Below, piece after piece: positions 10,133 to 19,427 of a DNA stretch of 64,000 bases. The position numbers and the translations under genes are program-made. The notes beneath the pieces were generated by a model that saw only the letters and a program-made list of their open reading frames with translations, made no database searches and was not told the origin of the DNA. The first letter of the stretch is position 1, and every line of letters starts with the position of its first letter. The DNA is taken from the NCBI GenBank assembly GCA_963818205.1, contig CAWFRG010000009.1, forward strand, positions 62,001 to 126,000. The letters run 5' to 3'. The DNA comes from CAVVYV01 sp963818205. GTDB taxonomy: Bacteria; Actinomycetota; Thermoleophilia; Solirubrobacterales; 70-9.

Positions 10133-10918
10133 CTACCTGCCGGGCTTCTCGATTACGAAGATGCCCTGGCGGGCGTAGGGATGAAGCATCCGGAATCGCT
10201 CCAGGAATTTGTCAATGACTTCCGCGGCGCGGGTAACGAAGTTGTCCGGGTCCTTGAAGAGGTACGAGGAGAGAACCCCGGCCGGGAACGAGAAGAAGTT
10301 GATCGGGTGGACCGCGCACTCGGCGAAGTTGGCTTCCAGCCAGCGCACGTCCCTGCGGCCGAGGGGGTACTCGCCCGGCGTGTGTGCGCTCCGGACGATG
10401 CGATGAAAGGCCACCGTCATCGGATGCCTCATCGGCTCCATGAACACCATCCTGCCCCCGGGTTCGAGGTTTTGGCTGTACGTCCGCTTCAGGAAGGCGC
10501 GCCAGTCGATGTGGTGAAGGATCGAGCGGCCGACAACCAGCCGGAAGCGACCGTCAACCGGCTCGTGCAGATCTTGAATGCGAAACTCGATCTTGCCGTT
10601 GCCATCGCCACCCTCGACTGCCTGGTCAAGGAACCGTTGCGATAGATCCACGGCCAGTACCTCGTCCGCGCCGAGTGCGACAACCTGCCTGGCGGTGATG
10701 CCGGACGCGCAACCGGCCTCGAGGACACGCCCGCCGTTCGCGACGGCCTCGCGAATCAGTTGCTCGAACAGCTGCTCGCCGCGAACGGTGTCGGGAACTT
10801 CGAGGACGTGATGAACGCGCGCAACCCAAGCGAACGAGCGATCGAGGACCTCGCCCTCCTCGTAGGCGAGTCGCTCCGCCTGGACGTTGCCAGTCGTCGT
10901 CCTGGTTTCATTCTCCAT
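10133..10918 (-). CDS. Class I SAM-dependent methyltransferase
   Basis: Intact 261-residue protein. Motif I is RVLEAGCASGITARQV at about residues 63-78, followed by the acidic ribose-contacting end EVLAVDLSQ and post-motif RLVVGRSILHHIDW. The protein ends FVIEKPGR. It resembles sugar or small-molecule methyltransferases of the Methyltransf_11/25 type; the substrate is unknown. It is a single-gene unit: a TATCAT box (10925-10930, minus strand) lies six bases before the ATG and no ribosome-binding site is present, suggesting a leaderless transcript. It is convergent with the truncated methyltransferase gene and is followed upstream by a non-coding gap to gmd. Confidence 0.8.
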   Translation of the reverse strand: MENETRTTTGNVQAERLAYEEGEVLDRSFAWVARVHHVLEVPDTVRGEQLFEQLIREAVANGGRVLEAGCASGITARQVVALGADEVLAVDLSQRFLDQAVEGGDGNGKIEFRIQDLHEPVDGRFRLVVGRSILHHIDWRAFLKRTYSQNLEPGGRMVFMEPMRHPMTVAFHRIVRSAHTPGEYPLGRRDVRWLEANFAECAVHPINFFSFPAGVLSSYLFKDPDNFVTRAAEVIDKFLERFRMLHPYARQGIFVIEKPGR

Positions 10919-11061
10919 GAGGCAATGATATGGGGGCGGACCGCGACGAGATCGGGCTCAGTCGAGGCATCAGCGAGGGCGCGGATCCCGCCCGGGGTAG
11001 CGCTCGGGCTCGAGGCGCCCCGTATTCGCCGGGGCCGTCCTTCATTCGTCAGGTCGCCCCG

Positions 11062-12032
11062 CTAGTGGGCCTGTGACATTGCGTCGAGATCCGCGCGGAC
11101 CATCATCTCGACCAGCTCCTCGAAGGTCGTCCGCGCCTCCCAGCTGAGCTCCTCCTTCGCCTTGGCCGGGTTCGCCACGACCTCCTCGATGTCGGCCGGC
11201 CGGGCGAATTCGGGCTCGAGGCGGACATAGTCCTCCGCGTTCAGGCTCGACGCAGGCGAACGCGGCATCCACCAGGTCCTGCACCGAATGCGAGGTCCCG
11301 GTGCCGATCACGAAGTCATCCGGTGACTCGCGCTGGAGCATCAGCCACATCGCCTCGACGTAGTCCTTGGCGTAGCCCCAGTCGCGCCGCACCTCGAGAT
11401 TGCCGAGCGCGAGCTCGTCGCTGAGACCGAGCTTGATCGAGGCGACTCCATGGCTGATGCGCCGGGTGACGAAATCCCGGCCGCGCCGCGGCGACTCGTG
11501 ATTGAAGAGGATGCCCGAGCAGGCGTGCAAGCCGAAGCTCTCGCGGTAATTGACGGTGATGAAGTGCCCGTAGACCTTGGCGACGCCGTAGGGGCTGCGG
11601 GGGTAGAAGGGAGTCCTCTCGCTCTGAGGCGACTGCCGGGCGCGCCCGAACATCTCCGATGAGGACGCCTGGTAGAAGCGGGCGTCAGGGCAGGCCTCGC
11701 GCATCGCCTCCAGGATGCGGGTGACGCCGAGGGCCGTGTACTCGGCCGTCGCGACAGCGAGCCTCCAGGACTGCGAGACGGAGGACATCGCGGCGAGGTT
11801 GAAGATCTCGTCGGGAGTGGTCGAGCGAAGAACCTCGAGCAGCGATCCCTCATCCAGCAGGTCGGCGGCGTGCAGGGTGAGCCTGTCTTGAACATCCTCG
11901 AGTCGCTCGATATCTCTGGTCAGCCGAGCCTCGAACGAGCCCGTGCACGTCGTACCCCTTCTCCAGCAGGAGCTCGGCGAGGTAGCTGCCGTCCTGGCCT
12001 GTGATGCCGGTGATCAGGGCGCGACGAGCCAT
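11062..12032 (-). CDS. gmd: GDP-mannose 4,6-dehydratase (frame interrupted)
   Basis: Converts GDP-mannose to GDP-4-keto-6-deoxymannose, the first step to GDP-L-fucose or GDP-rhamnose-type sugars. It starts RRALITGITGQDGSYLAE (NAD-binding TGxxGxxG), continues with YQASSSEMFGRA and FYPRSPYGVAKVYGH (catalytic Tyr-x3-Lys), then GILFNHESPRRG and FVTRRI, and ends MVRADLDAMSQAH. About 323 residues, slightly short for the family. Several indels at 11790-11990 and one near 11250 split it. The ATG at 12032 overlaps the stop of a GT4 remnant (TGATG), so the two once formed a coupled pair. Works with the fcl-like gene at 22561. Confidence 0.85.
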
Positions 12033-12194
12033 CAGCGGACCGCCGTCGGGGTGCGCGCGCGGAGCGCCCGTTGGTAGCCCTCGAGGGCCCGCTCAGCCAC
12101 TCGCTCAAAGGTGTACATGCGCGCGCGATCCCAGGGGGTCTGCAGGGATGGTCTGAACCTGATCGGCGGGACGAATCAGGCCCAGGCGCGCCAT
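12032..12194 (-). pseudogene. Remnant of a family 4 glycosyltransferase
   Basis: Two short pieces of the GT4 paralogue family found at 13358-15884 lie next to each other. MARLGLIRPADQV (from 12194) matches MARLGLIRAADQV of the N-proximal GT, and TFERVAERALEGYQRAL (other frame) matches its C-terminal TWERVAERTLEGYERAL. About 260 codons between them are absent and the junction is out of frame. The stop overlaps the gmd start as TGATG. This is a deletion remnant of a complete GT4 gene that was coupled to gmd, unless it is an assembly collapse. Confidence 0.6.
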
Positions 12195-12374
12195 CCAGAC
12201 GGTGCCTCAGATACCCAGGTTCGCGTCCGTGAGGTAGCGGTGGCGGAGACCTCGAGGGACGTCGAGACATCTCCCGTGCGCTCGGCAGTTTCGGTAGTGA
12301 TCTCGCTTCTCATCCAGGATCTGCCGGCGTCAGTGTAAGGCGCGGGTCGGCACCGGCGCGGCTACAGTGCCGCG

Positions 12375-13361
12375 ATGGTCGCGCCGAGGCTTCGACACTG
12401 CAAGCTGTGCGAGCTCGAGGACTTCGGGGACCCGGAGCTCCTCGAGCTGATGCAGAAGGTGTTCAGCTCGAAGCGGGAGCAGTTCGGTGACCGCTTCCCC
12501 GAGGGCAGGGAGGAGCGCAAGCTCTGGGAGATCGCGATGACGCTGCGCGCGTTCGGAGCCGCCGGCGCCCTCCGGGACGACGCCGAGGTGCTCGGCGTCG
12601 GGGCGGGACACGAGGCGACGATCTACTGGCTCACCAACGAGGTGGGCAGGGTGGTTGCCACAGACCTCTACGAGGCTGAGGACACCTGGTCGAAGACCGA
12701 CTCGGGCGCCGAGATGCTGACCGACCCCGGCAGGTATTGGGACGGCTCCTGGAACTCGGAGCGGCTGCAGGTGCGTCACATGAACGCCCTCGAGCTCGAG
12801 TTCGAGGACGAGTCCTTTGACGCGGTCTTTTCCTCCAGCTCGATCGAGCACTTCGGCGAGTACGCCGATGTGCGTCAGGCTGTTGAGGAGATCCACAGGG
12901 TGCTGCGCCCCGGCGGGATCGCGGCGCTCTCTACGGAGTTCCGCCTGGAGGGATCCGGCCCGGGACTGCCCGGGATACTTATGTTCGACGAGCCCGAGCT
13001 CAGGTCCCTTGTGCTCGACGGCCTTTGGTGGGACCCGATCGACCCGCTCGACACCACCATCTCCGCGCAGACATTGGCGGGGGAGGTCTCCTTCTCGGAG
13101 GTGATCGCCGACTTCACGGCCGGGCGCAAGGACTTCCGGGTCTATCCGCACCTCGTGCTGCGCGACGGCTCGTTGCTGTGGACCAGCGTCCATCTGGCCC
13201 TGGTCAAGTCGCGGCTCGGCTCGGCCGAGTGGAGGCGGCGCGCCCCGAAGCTGCCGCCCAGGACCTCATTCGCCGCGAAGCTGGCGGGCCGCGGCCGCGC
13301 GGGGCTGGCACAGGCCAGAATGCGCCTCGGGCGGCGGCTCGGGAGGGGCCCCAGCCGCTAG
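12375..13361 (+). CDS. SAM-dependent methyltransferase with CxxC head
   Basis: Intact 328-residue protein. A short N-terminal segment HCKLCELEDFGDPE carries a CxxC pair, followed by EVLGVGAGHEATIYWL (motif I region, about residues 72-87), TDLYEAEDTW, then SFDAVFSSSSIEHFGEYADV and HRVLRPGGIAALSTEF, a full Methyltransf_11-like core, and a C-terminal part ending in a basic tail. A TACAGT box (12363-12368) lies six bases before the ATG and there is no ribosome-binding site. It is the complete paralogue of the gene at 9534. The likely role is modification of a glycan or its precursor in the surrounding polysaccharide locus; the substrate is unknown. Confidence 0.75.
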   Translation: MVAPRLRHCKLCELEDFGDPELLELMQKVFSSKREQFGDRFPEGREERKLWEIAMTLRAFGAAGALRDDAEVLGVGAGHEATIYWLTNEVGRVVATDLYEAEDTWSKTDSGAEMLTDPGRYWDGSWNSERLQVRHMNALELEFEDESFDAVFSSSSIEHFGEYADVRQAVEEIHRVLRPGGIAALSTEFRLEGSGPGLPGILMFDEPELRSLVLDGLWWDPIDPLDTTISAQTLAGEVSFSEVIADFTAGRKDFRVYPHLVLRDGSLLWTSVHLALVKSRLGSAEWRRRAPKLPPRTSFAAKLAGRGRAGLAQARMRLGRRLGRGPSR

Positions 13362-15884
13362 GCGGGCGATGCCAGGTTGGCCCGCGACCCGTGCGCGCCC
13401 GCCTCGAGCGCACGCTCGTAGCCGGCCAGGGTGCGCTTCGCGACCCGCTCCCAGGTGAACAGCCGCACCCGTCTGCGCGAGCGCTCGCGCAGGGAAGCGA
13501 GCATTTGCGGGTCGTCCACCACCCTCTCCAGGCAGCGGGCGATGTCCACGGGATCAGACGGATCGAAGGTCGCCTCCAGATCGCCGAGGATCTCCGGGAT
13601 CGAGGAGGTGTTGGAGGCGGCGACCGGCGCCCCGCAGGACATCGCCTCGAGGATCGGCAGCCCCGCGCCCTCGTAGAGCGAGGGGAAGACGAACAACCCG
13701 CAGCCGCGGTAGAGCGCCGCAAGCTCGCGGTCGGGGACGAACCCGGTCAGCACCAGCTGGCGCCGGGCGATCCCGAGCGAGCGGGCGAAGCGCTGGAGCT
13801 GGGCGCGGCGGATCAGCGGCAGCTTGCAGGTGATCACCAGCTGGTGGGCGGCGCGCAGGCGCTCGGGCAAGAGCGCGTAGGAGCGGATCGTGCCCTCGAG
13901 GTTCTTACGGGGCTCATCGGCGCCGACGTAGAGCAGATAGCCGGGGCGGATCCGCGAGGAGACGCCGCGCAGCGCCGATTCGGTCTCGGCACCTGGGGCG
14001 ACCAGGGAGGAGAGCTCGCCCGAGACCCCGCACTCGATCACCGTGATCCGCTCCTCGGGGATGCCGAGCCGCTCGATCGCGTCGGCGGCGGTGCGGTGGG
14101 AGATCGTCAGCACCCGGTCGGCCGCCCGGATCAGGCCAAGGCGGGCGTTCCAGGCGGCGGCCCAGGCGCCCCAGCTCGGCAAGCTCAGGTACTCGTCGCG
14201 GAAGACGAGCGGGATCAGGTCATACAGCGTCACCACCGTCCTCAGCGTCGCCATTGCGAGCCCAGCGCGGCCAGAGCCGGTCGAGCTCGAATGCCCGCTC
14301 GAAGGGGGACATCACGTGGTAGACGGCCGGCGGCTGGTCCGGCGCCGCCCCATTGGCGCCGCCCGTCTTGCCCGAGCGCACCAGCGGCTCCAGCGCCGGG
14401 GGTACAGGGAGGCCGGGATCGAGCTGGATCTGACCGATCAGCGGGGAGGCCGCCGCGTGCACGGCGAGCAGGTGCTCGGTGACGTAGCGGCCGATCCCGC
14501 GGCCGGCGTGCTGCGCGGTCTGGGCGCCGCGGGCGTCGAGCCAGACCGAGCCCGGCGGCAGGCCGCCAGCGTCGGCGACCGCGGAGCGGCCAGGACGCGG
14601 CGTGACCCGTGCGGCGGACGCGGCGTGAAGGGACTCGGGGGACCCATCGGCCACGCCGGGCCCCCGGTCGCCCCCACCCGCGGGCGGCCCGCCGCCGGGC
14701 GGCCGCGGTCCCGGATCGAGCGCCAGCGCCCGCTCATACCCCTCGAGCGTCCGCTCGGCGACCCGCTCCCAGGTGAACAGCGCGGCTTGGCGGCGCGAGC
14801 GCTCCCGCAGCGCCTCGAGGCGCCCGGGGTCCTCGAGCACTGCGGCGAGGGTGCGCGCGATCTCGGCCGGGTCGGCGGGGTCGAATGTGGCCTCGGAGTT
14901 GCCCAGCAGCTCCGGGATCGAGGAGGTGTTGGAGGCGGCGACCGGCGCCCCGCAGGACATCGCCTCGAGGATCGGCAGCCCCGCGCCCTCGTAGAGCGAG
15001 GGGAAGACGAACAACCCGCAGCCGCGGTAGAGCGCCGCAAGCTCGCGGTCGGGGACGAACCCGGTCAGCACCAGCTGGCGCCGGGCGATCCCGAGCGAGC
15101 GGGCGAAGCGCTGGAGCTGGGCGCGGCGGATCAGCGGCAGCTTGCAGGTGATCACCAGCTGGTGGGCGGCGCGCAGGCGCTCGGGCAAGAGCGCGTAGGA
15201 GCGGATCGTGCCCTCGAGGTTCTTACGGGGCTCATCGGCGCCGACGTAGAGCAGATAGCCGGGGCGGATCCGCGAGGAGACGCCGCGCAGCGCCGATTCG
15301 GTCTCGGCACCTGGGGCGACCAGGGAGGAGAGCTCGCCCGAGACCCCGCACTCGATCACCGTGATCCGCTCCTCGGGGATGCCGAGCCGCTCGATCGCGT
15401 CGGCGGCGGTGCGGTGGGAGTTGGTCACCACCTGATCCGCGGCGCGAATCAATCCGAGCCGCGCCATCCAGGCCGTCGCCAGGTGCCCCCAGCCGGCCGG
15501 CCCGAAATAGGTGTCCCGCAGCAGCAGCGGGATCAGGTCGTGCAGTGTCACGACCAGCCGGGAGCCCCCCTCGCGGGCCCAGCGGGGCCAGACCCGCTCG
15601 AAGTCGAGGGTCGCCTCGAACGGCGAGGTAACGTGGTAGATCGCCGGGGTCTCCCCGGCGCCGCCGCTGTCGTGGGACCGCAGCAGCCCGGAGCCGCTCG
15701 GCCTCTCCAGCGCCGCCGGCAGCGGCAGCTCCGGGTCGATCCCGATCCCCCCGATCGCGTCCGGGGCGACCTCGAGCAGGGCGCCGATGTGCTCGGTGAC
15801 GAAGCGGGCGATGCCGCGCTCGGGATGTCGGACGCTCTGGGTGGCCCGGGCGTCGAGCCAGACTGCCCCCGAGGGGATGCTCAT
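13358..15884 (-). CDS. Tandem double family 4 glycosyltransferase
   Basis: One long frame encodes a complete GT4 (residues 1-about 410: SGAVWLDARATQSVRHPERG, LHDLIPLLLRDTYF, YVGADEPRKNLEGTIRSYAL, FPSLYEGAGLPILEAMSCG) and, after a Pro/Gly-rich linker, a second GT4 beginning SVWLDARGAQTAQHAGRGIG. A single indel near 14250 separates the second N-terminal part from its continuation LYDLIPLVFRDEYLSLP, which runs to 13358. I see no good start for the second module in the linker, so a fused two-module enzyme of about 840 residues is likely, perhaps adding two successive residues. The start overlaps the coiled-coil gene by ATGA. The two modules share a perfect 511-bp stretch. Confidence 0.75.
13592..14102 (-). 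repeat. 511-bp perfect repeat, copy in second GT module
   Basis: This segment is identical base for base to 14910-15420, direct orientation, offset 1318. It encodes the donor-binding half of the second GT4 module. Sequence on both sides differs clearly between the copies. Confidence 0.95.
14910..15420 (-). repeat. 511-bp perfect repeat, copy in first GT module
   Basis: Partner of 13592-14102. The identity begins and ends abruptly: outside it the modules are only moderately similar (ELLGN against EILGD after the shared IPE, and VVTNSHRT against VLTISHRT before it). This suggests recent gene conversion or unequal exchange, or a mis-joined assembly. Confidence 0.95.
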
Positions 15885-16153
15885 CTGGGCGACGCGGCTT
15901 CCCGCTCCTCCAGGGCCCGCTGCAGCTCGGCCAGCTGCTCCTCGATCCTCGAGAGGCGGCGATCGAGCGCCTGCAGCTCGCCCTGGACGTAGGTCGAGGA
16001 CTCGACCGAGGCCGAGCCGAGGCGGCGGGTCTGCTCCTTCAGCTCGTCGAGCTGGTCGCGCTGGGCGAACTGGACGAAGGTGCCGGCGAGGCGTCTGATC
16101 CCGTGAAAGAGGCGGCCGACGAGGTGTTTGACGGACGAGTAGGCGCGCGTCAC
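15881..16153 (-). CDS. Small coiled-coil protein
   Basis: 90 residues from a GTG start. Residues about 32-85 form a heptad-rich helix (DELKEQTRRL, LQALDRRLSRIEEQLAELQ) preceded by an amphipathic basic segment (SSVKHLVGRLFHGIRRLAG) that could bind the membrane surface. No enzyme motif is visible. It is the middle gene of GT4 / coiled coil / double GT4, 36 bases after the first and overlapping the last by four bases. Small coiled-coil proteins in glycan loci may tether or measure; here that is only a suggestion. Confidence 0.6.
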   Translation of the reverse strand: MTRAYSSVKHLVGRLFHGIRRLAGTFVQFAQRDQLDELKEQTRRLGSASVESSTYVQGELQALDRRLSRIEEQLAELQRALEEREAASPR

Positions 16154-16189
16154 TGGATCGGGTCAGTCGTGGAATCGGGCCTGAGAGCC

Positions 16190-17431
16190 TCAGGCAGGAG
16201 GTGAGCTGCTGACAAGGATACGGTCCTGCTGTGGGAGCCGTTTCCCAGCGAGACGGCGGTAGTGGGCGCGGAGCAGGCGAGCGGAGTGGTCGAAGCTGAA
16301 CCGCTGGGCCCGCCGCCGCCCGCGGTCACGGAGCTCATCGCGCAGCTCCGGGTCCCCCCAGAGCTGGGAGATCCGGTCCGCCATCTGGGCGGTGTCGTCG
16401 GGATCGAACAGCAGTCCCGCATCGCCCACCAGGTCGGAGAGGCCGGTCGCCGAGGAAGAGACCACCGGGGCACCCTCGGCGAAGGCCTCGCAAACCGGCA
16501 GTCCCCAGCCCTCGAAGCGGCTCGGGAAGACGAGGCCTCGCGACAGCCGGTAGAGCGCTCGTAGCTCGAGCGGGCTGACGAACCCCGGGAATCGGACCGT
16601 ACGCTCGAGATCGAGCTCGCGCACGCGCTGCTCGATCCGCGCGAAGAACCGATTCCCCTTCCCGGGGCAGACGAGGGGAACGGCGAGGCCTTCGCGGCGC
16701 TTCAGCAGGGCGAGCGCCTCGAGCAGGCGCTCGTGGTTCTTGTGCGGCCAGGTCTGCGCCGGATAGAGGAGAAACGAATCGGGCAGCGTCAGCTTCGCGC
16801 GAACCTCGTCGAGGTCGCGAGCGCTCGGGTCAGGGTATTCACCGAGGACCGAGCCCCCGGGCACGACCGCGACCTTCTCGCCCGGCAGCCGGTAGTGGGA
16901 GACCAGGTCTCGCTTTCCCCAGGAGGTCATCGCCACCACGACCGCCGCCCGCTCGCAGTGGGTGCGATAGACGACCTCCCTGCGCCTGCGCTCCCGCGCG
17001 CCGAATAGCTCCGGCAGGTGGAGGTGCTGCAGATCGTGGGGCTGGTAGATACTCGGCAGCTCGGTGAGGAACGCCTCCTGGATCGTGAAGTGCATCACGT
17101 CGATCCCGGATCGCTCGATCGTTCCATCGGAGCTGGCTACGAACCGCTGCCGGTCGGTGAGAAATGGCGCCCGCTCGCGCGCGATCCGCCTCAGCGCCCG
17201 GATCGTCCCGGTCTGGCCGGGATAGGGGAGCCGGGAATGGAGCAGCCTGCAGGGACCCCGCATGTACGGGCGGATCCATTCGTCCTGGTCGGGATGGGCG
17301 AGGAACAGGTACTCCTCGTCGCCGTCCTCGAGCCGGGAGAGCGCCGCGGCGAGTCCGATCACCACCTGCTCGACGCCGCCGGAGAGCCCGGTGCCGAGGC
17401 GGGCGTCGACGCATACCCGCACCGGCGTCAC
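16190..17431 (-). CDS. Family 4 glycosyltransferase
   Basis: Intact 413-residue GT-B enzyme from a GTG start. The N-terminal domain begins RVCVDARLGTGLSGGVEQVV with the glycine-rich acceptor loop, then DVMHFTIQEAFL. The C-terminal domain has LLYPAQTWPHKNHERLLEAL, VCPGKGNRFFARIEQRV, VRFPGFVSPLELRALY and the donor-site FPSRFEGWGLPVCEAFAEG (E-x7-E) with LVGDAGLLFDPDD. This is a typical mannosyl- or rhamnosyltransferase-like retaining GT4; donor and acceptor cannot be assigned. It is the first gene of the minus-strand operon with the coiled-coil and double-GT4 genes, and divergent from the GT2 at 17537. Confidence 0.85.
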   Translation of the reverse strand: MTPVRVCVDARLGTGLSGGVEQVVIGLAAALSRLEDGDEEYLFLAHPDQDEWIRPYMRGPCRLLHSRLPYPGQTGTIRALRRIARERAPFLTDRQRFVASSDGTIERSGIDVMHFTIQEAFLTELPSIYQPHDLQHLHLPELFGARERRRREVVYRTHCERAAVVVAMTSWGKRDLVSHYRLPGEKVAVVPGGSVLGEYPDPSARDLDEVRAKLTLPDSFLLYPAQTWPHKNHERLLEALALLKRREGLAVPLVCPGKGNRFFARIEQRVRELDLERTVRFPGFVSPLELRALYRLSRGLVFPSRFEGWGLPVCEAFAEGAPVVSSSATGLSDLVGDAGLLFDPDDTAQMADRISQLWGDPELRDELRDRGRRRAQRFSFDHSARLLRAHYRRLAGKRLPQQDRILVSSSPPA

Positions 17432-17536
17432 CGGCGCTTCCGGGCGTCGGCCGTGACGCTGCGGGAAGGTTCGGGGGCGGGCATTGGCGTCCGAACAGTA
17501 GTGGCGCGCTCGCCTCGATCTGAAACCGTGTGGCGG

Positions 17537-18540
17537 ATGAGCCCCGCCCCGAAGGTCTCGGTGGTCATTCCCAACCAGAACGGCCTCACCCCCCGGGACG
17601 GCCTCACCTACCTGGAGATGGTCCTGCCGACGCTCGGGGAGCAGGGATTCCGCGACTTCGACGTCACCGTCGTTGACGATGGCTCAACGGACGACTCGGT
17701 TCGGTACCTGAAGGAGCACTGGCCGGAGGTTCGGGTTGTCGCGCTGGCGGGGAATTCGGGCTTCCCAAAGACCGTGAACGCCGGGATCGAGGCCAGCGAG
17801 GGAGAATACATCGCGCTCCTCAACAACGACGTCGAGCTGTCCCCGGATTGGTTGGAGCGGCTCGCCGGCATGCTCGACCGGGAGCCCGGATTGGGGTTCG
17901 TCACCGGCAAGATCGTCCGATACCGCGAGCGGATGGTGATCGAGCAGGCCGGGCAGGACCTCTACTCCTGCGGGATGTTTGCGCCGAGGGGCCTGGACGC
18001 GGACGACGTCGGCCAGTACGAGGAGCCGCGCCGGATCCCGATTGCGACGGCGGCCGCGTCGATCTACCGGCGCGAGGCGGTGGCAAGGGCGAACGGCTTC
18101 GACGAGGACTACTTCCTCTACTGCGAGGATGCCGACCTCTGCCTGAGGATGGTGCTTCTGGGCTATCACGGCCTCTACGTGCCCGGGCCGGTCGCCTACC
18201 ACGTCCGGGGGGAACCACCGGGCGGGAGTCCGATCGGACCCGGTTCTACGTGTTGCGGAACACGCCGATCACCCTGCTCAAGGATTTCCCGGGCCCGATC
18301 CTGTGGAAGGCGCTTCCGAAGATCGCTGCCTTCCAGGCCCATCAGTGGAGGGTCGCGCGAAAGGGGGGGTTCACGCGGACCCTGCTGCGGGCCTACGCCT
18401 CGCTTCTCCGCGCGCTCCCAAGAACGCTGGGCAAGCGGCGGCGGGTGCAGCGGCGAAGGACCTTGACCGCCCCGGCCTTCGGGTCCCTACTGCTCGACGA
18501 GTACCCGTTCCCGACCCGGTTCAGGCGGCTGTTGAGGTAG
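17537..18540 (+). CDS. Family 2 glycosyltransferase, rhamnosyltransferase-like
   Basis: Starts at ATG 17537 with KVSVVIPNQNGLTPRDGLTY, then FDVTVVDDGSTDDSVRYLKE, ALAGNSGFPKTVNAGIEASE and the DxD-type LLNNDVELSPDWLERL; later EDYFLYCEDADLCLRMVLLG and the conserved YHVRG. This is the WbbL/rhamnosyltransferase-like GT2 layout. A single indel near 18215 moves the frame, after which RTRFYVLRNTPITLLKDFPG continues to the stop at 18540, about 334 residues. It is a monocistronic gene between a divergent GT4 and a convergent methyltransferase. The start has no strong ribosome-binding site. Confidence 0.8.
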
Positions 18541-18578
18541 CCCATCGCGGGCTCCCCGCGAGCGCCGGGCGGAGGCGA

Positions 18579-19427
18579 TCACCGGTGTGCGTGGACGACC
18601 GCGCGGTACAGGGCCGAGCCGCGCAACGTCGTCTCAGCACGTCGCTTCAAGCGCTCAGGCTGGAGCTGCATTTCGGCGCTCTCGAAGCCCGCCGAGCGGC
18701 ACATCGACAGCAGAGCTTCGTCGTTGAACGTCCAGAAATTGCTGGGGTCGTGGTTGAGCTCGTCGCCCTCGATGAAGCGGCAAAGGGGCCGGTGACCGGA
18801 GCCGCGGAAGAGCTCGGCCTGGGTCTCGATGATCGCCGTGCCCCCGGTGACGGCCGCGAGGCGCTCGAGCGCAAGCAGGGGATGGCGGACGTGGTAGAGG
18901 ACGCCGAGGTAGAGGACGACGTCGAATCTGCCGAGCTTCGAAAGGTCGTAGTCGAGCAGGTCCCCGACGACGACCTCGACGGAGCTACCGAGCGCTTCGT
19001 GGGCGAGGTCGAATGCGCGGCGCCCGGGGAGCTCGTCGGGCCGCCAGATGTCCGGCAGGGTCTCCGCCGGTTCGACCGGCAACCCGGCAGCGATTCGCTT
19101 CTCTCGGTAGTCCATCCACGCCGGCAGGTCGACGGACCACACCCAGTGGTCGAGGGCGACGACCCGCTCGGCGCCCATTCGCTCGGCTGCAAACGAGTAA
19201 TAGCCGTCATACGCACCGACGTCGAGCACGCTCTTGCCACGGAGATCGGCGAGGTTGAGCCGGGCGAGCTCGGCATCGAGCCAGGCGGCGCTCTTCGCGC
19301 CGGGGGTTACGACCCCATCGCCGAGATCGATGGAATGCCACCAGAAACCAACATCCGCGACCCGCGCCCGAAGCTGATCGCCGCGTTCCGCGAGGGTGCT
19401 GTCCTCGTTCGCGGCGGTGCCTGTCAC
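18579..19427 (-). CDS. CmoB/DUF1698-like SAM methyltransferase
   Basis: Intact 282-residue protein. SAM motif I is KSVLDVGAYDGYYSF at about residues 65-79, followed by AERVVALDHWVW; the segment FDVVLYLGVLYHVRHPLLAL is characteristic of the CmoB / DUF1698 group. Members outside gammaproteobacteria usually modify small molecules or sugars rather than tRNA. The start overlaps the wzt stop by four bases (ATGA), so it is the last gene of GT2-wzm-wzt-methyltransferase and may cap the exported chain, as methyltransferases next to Wzt do in known ABC-dependent O-antigen systems. That role is inference. Confidence 0.75.
   Translation of the reverse strand: MTGTAANEDSTLAERGDQLRARVADVGFWWHSIDLGDGVVTPGAKSAAWLDAELARLNLADLRGKSVLDVGAYDGYYSFAAERMGAERVVALDHWVWSVDLPAWMDYREKRIAAGLPVEPAETLPDIWRPDELPGRRAFDLAHEALGSSVEVVVGDLLDYDLSKLGRFDVVLYLGVLYHVRHPLLALERLAAVTGGTAIIETQAELFRGSGHRPLCRFIEGDELNHDPSNFWTFNDEALLSMCRSAGFESAEMQLQPERLKRRAETTLRGSALYRAVVHAHR

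Noticed and set aside
14043..15992. 649-codon open frame on the plus strand over the double glycosyltransferase
   Set aside because: It is the antisense shadow of the duplicated GT4 modules; its repeats only reflect the 511-bp repeat.
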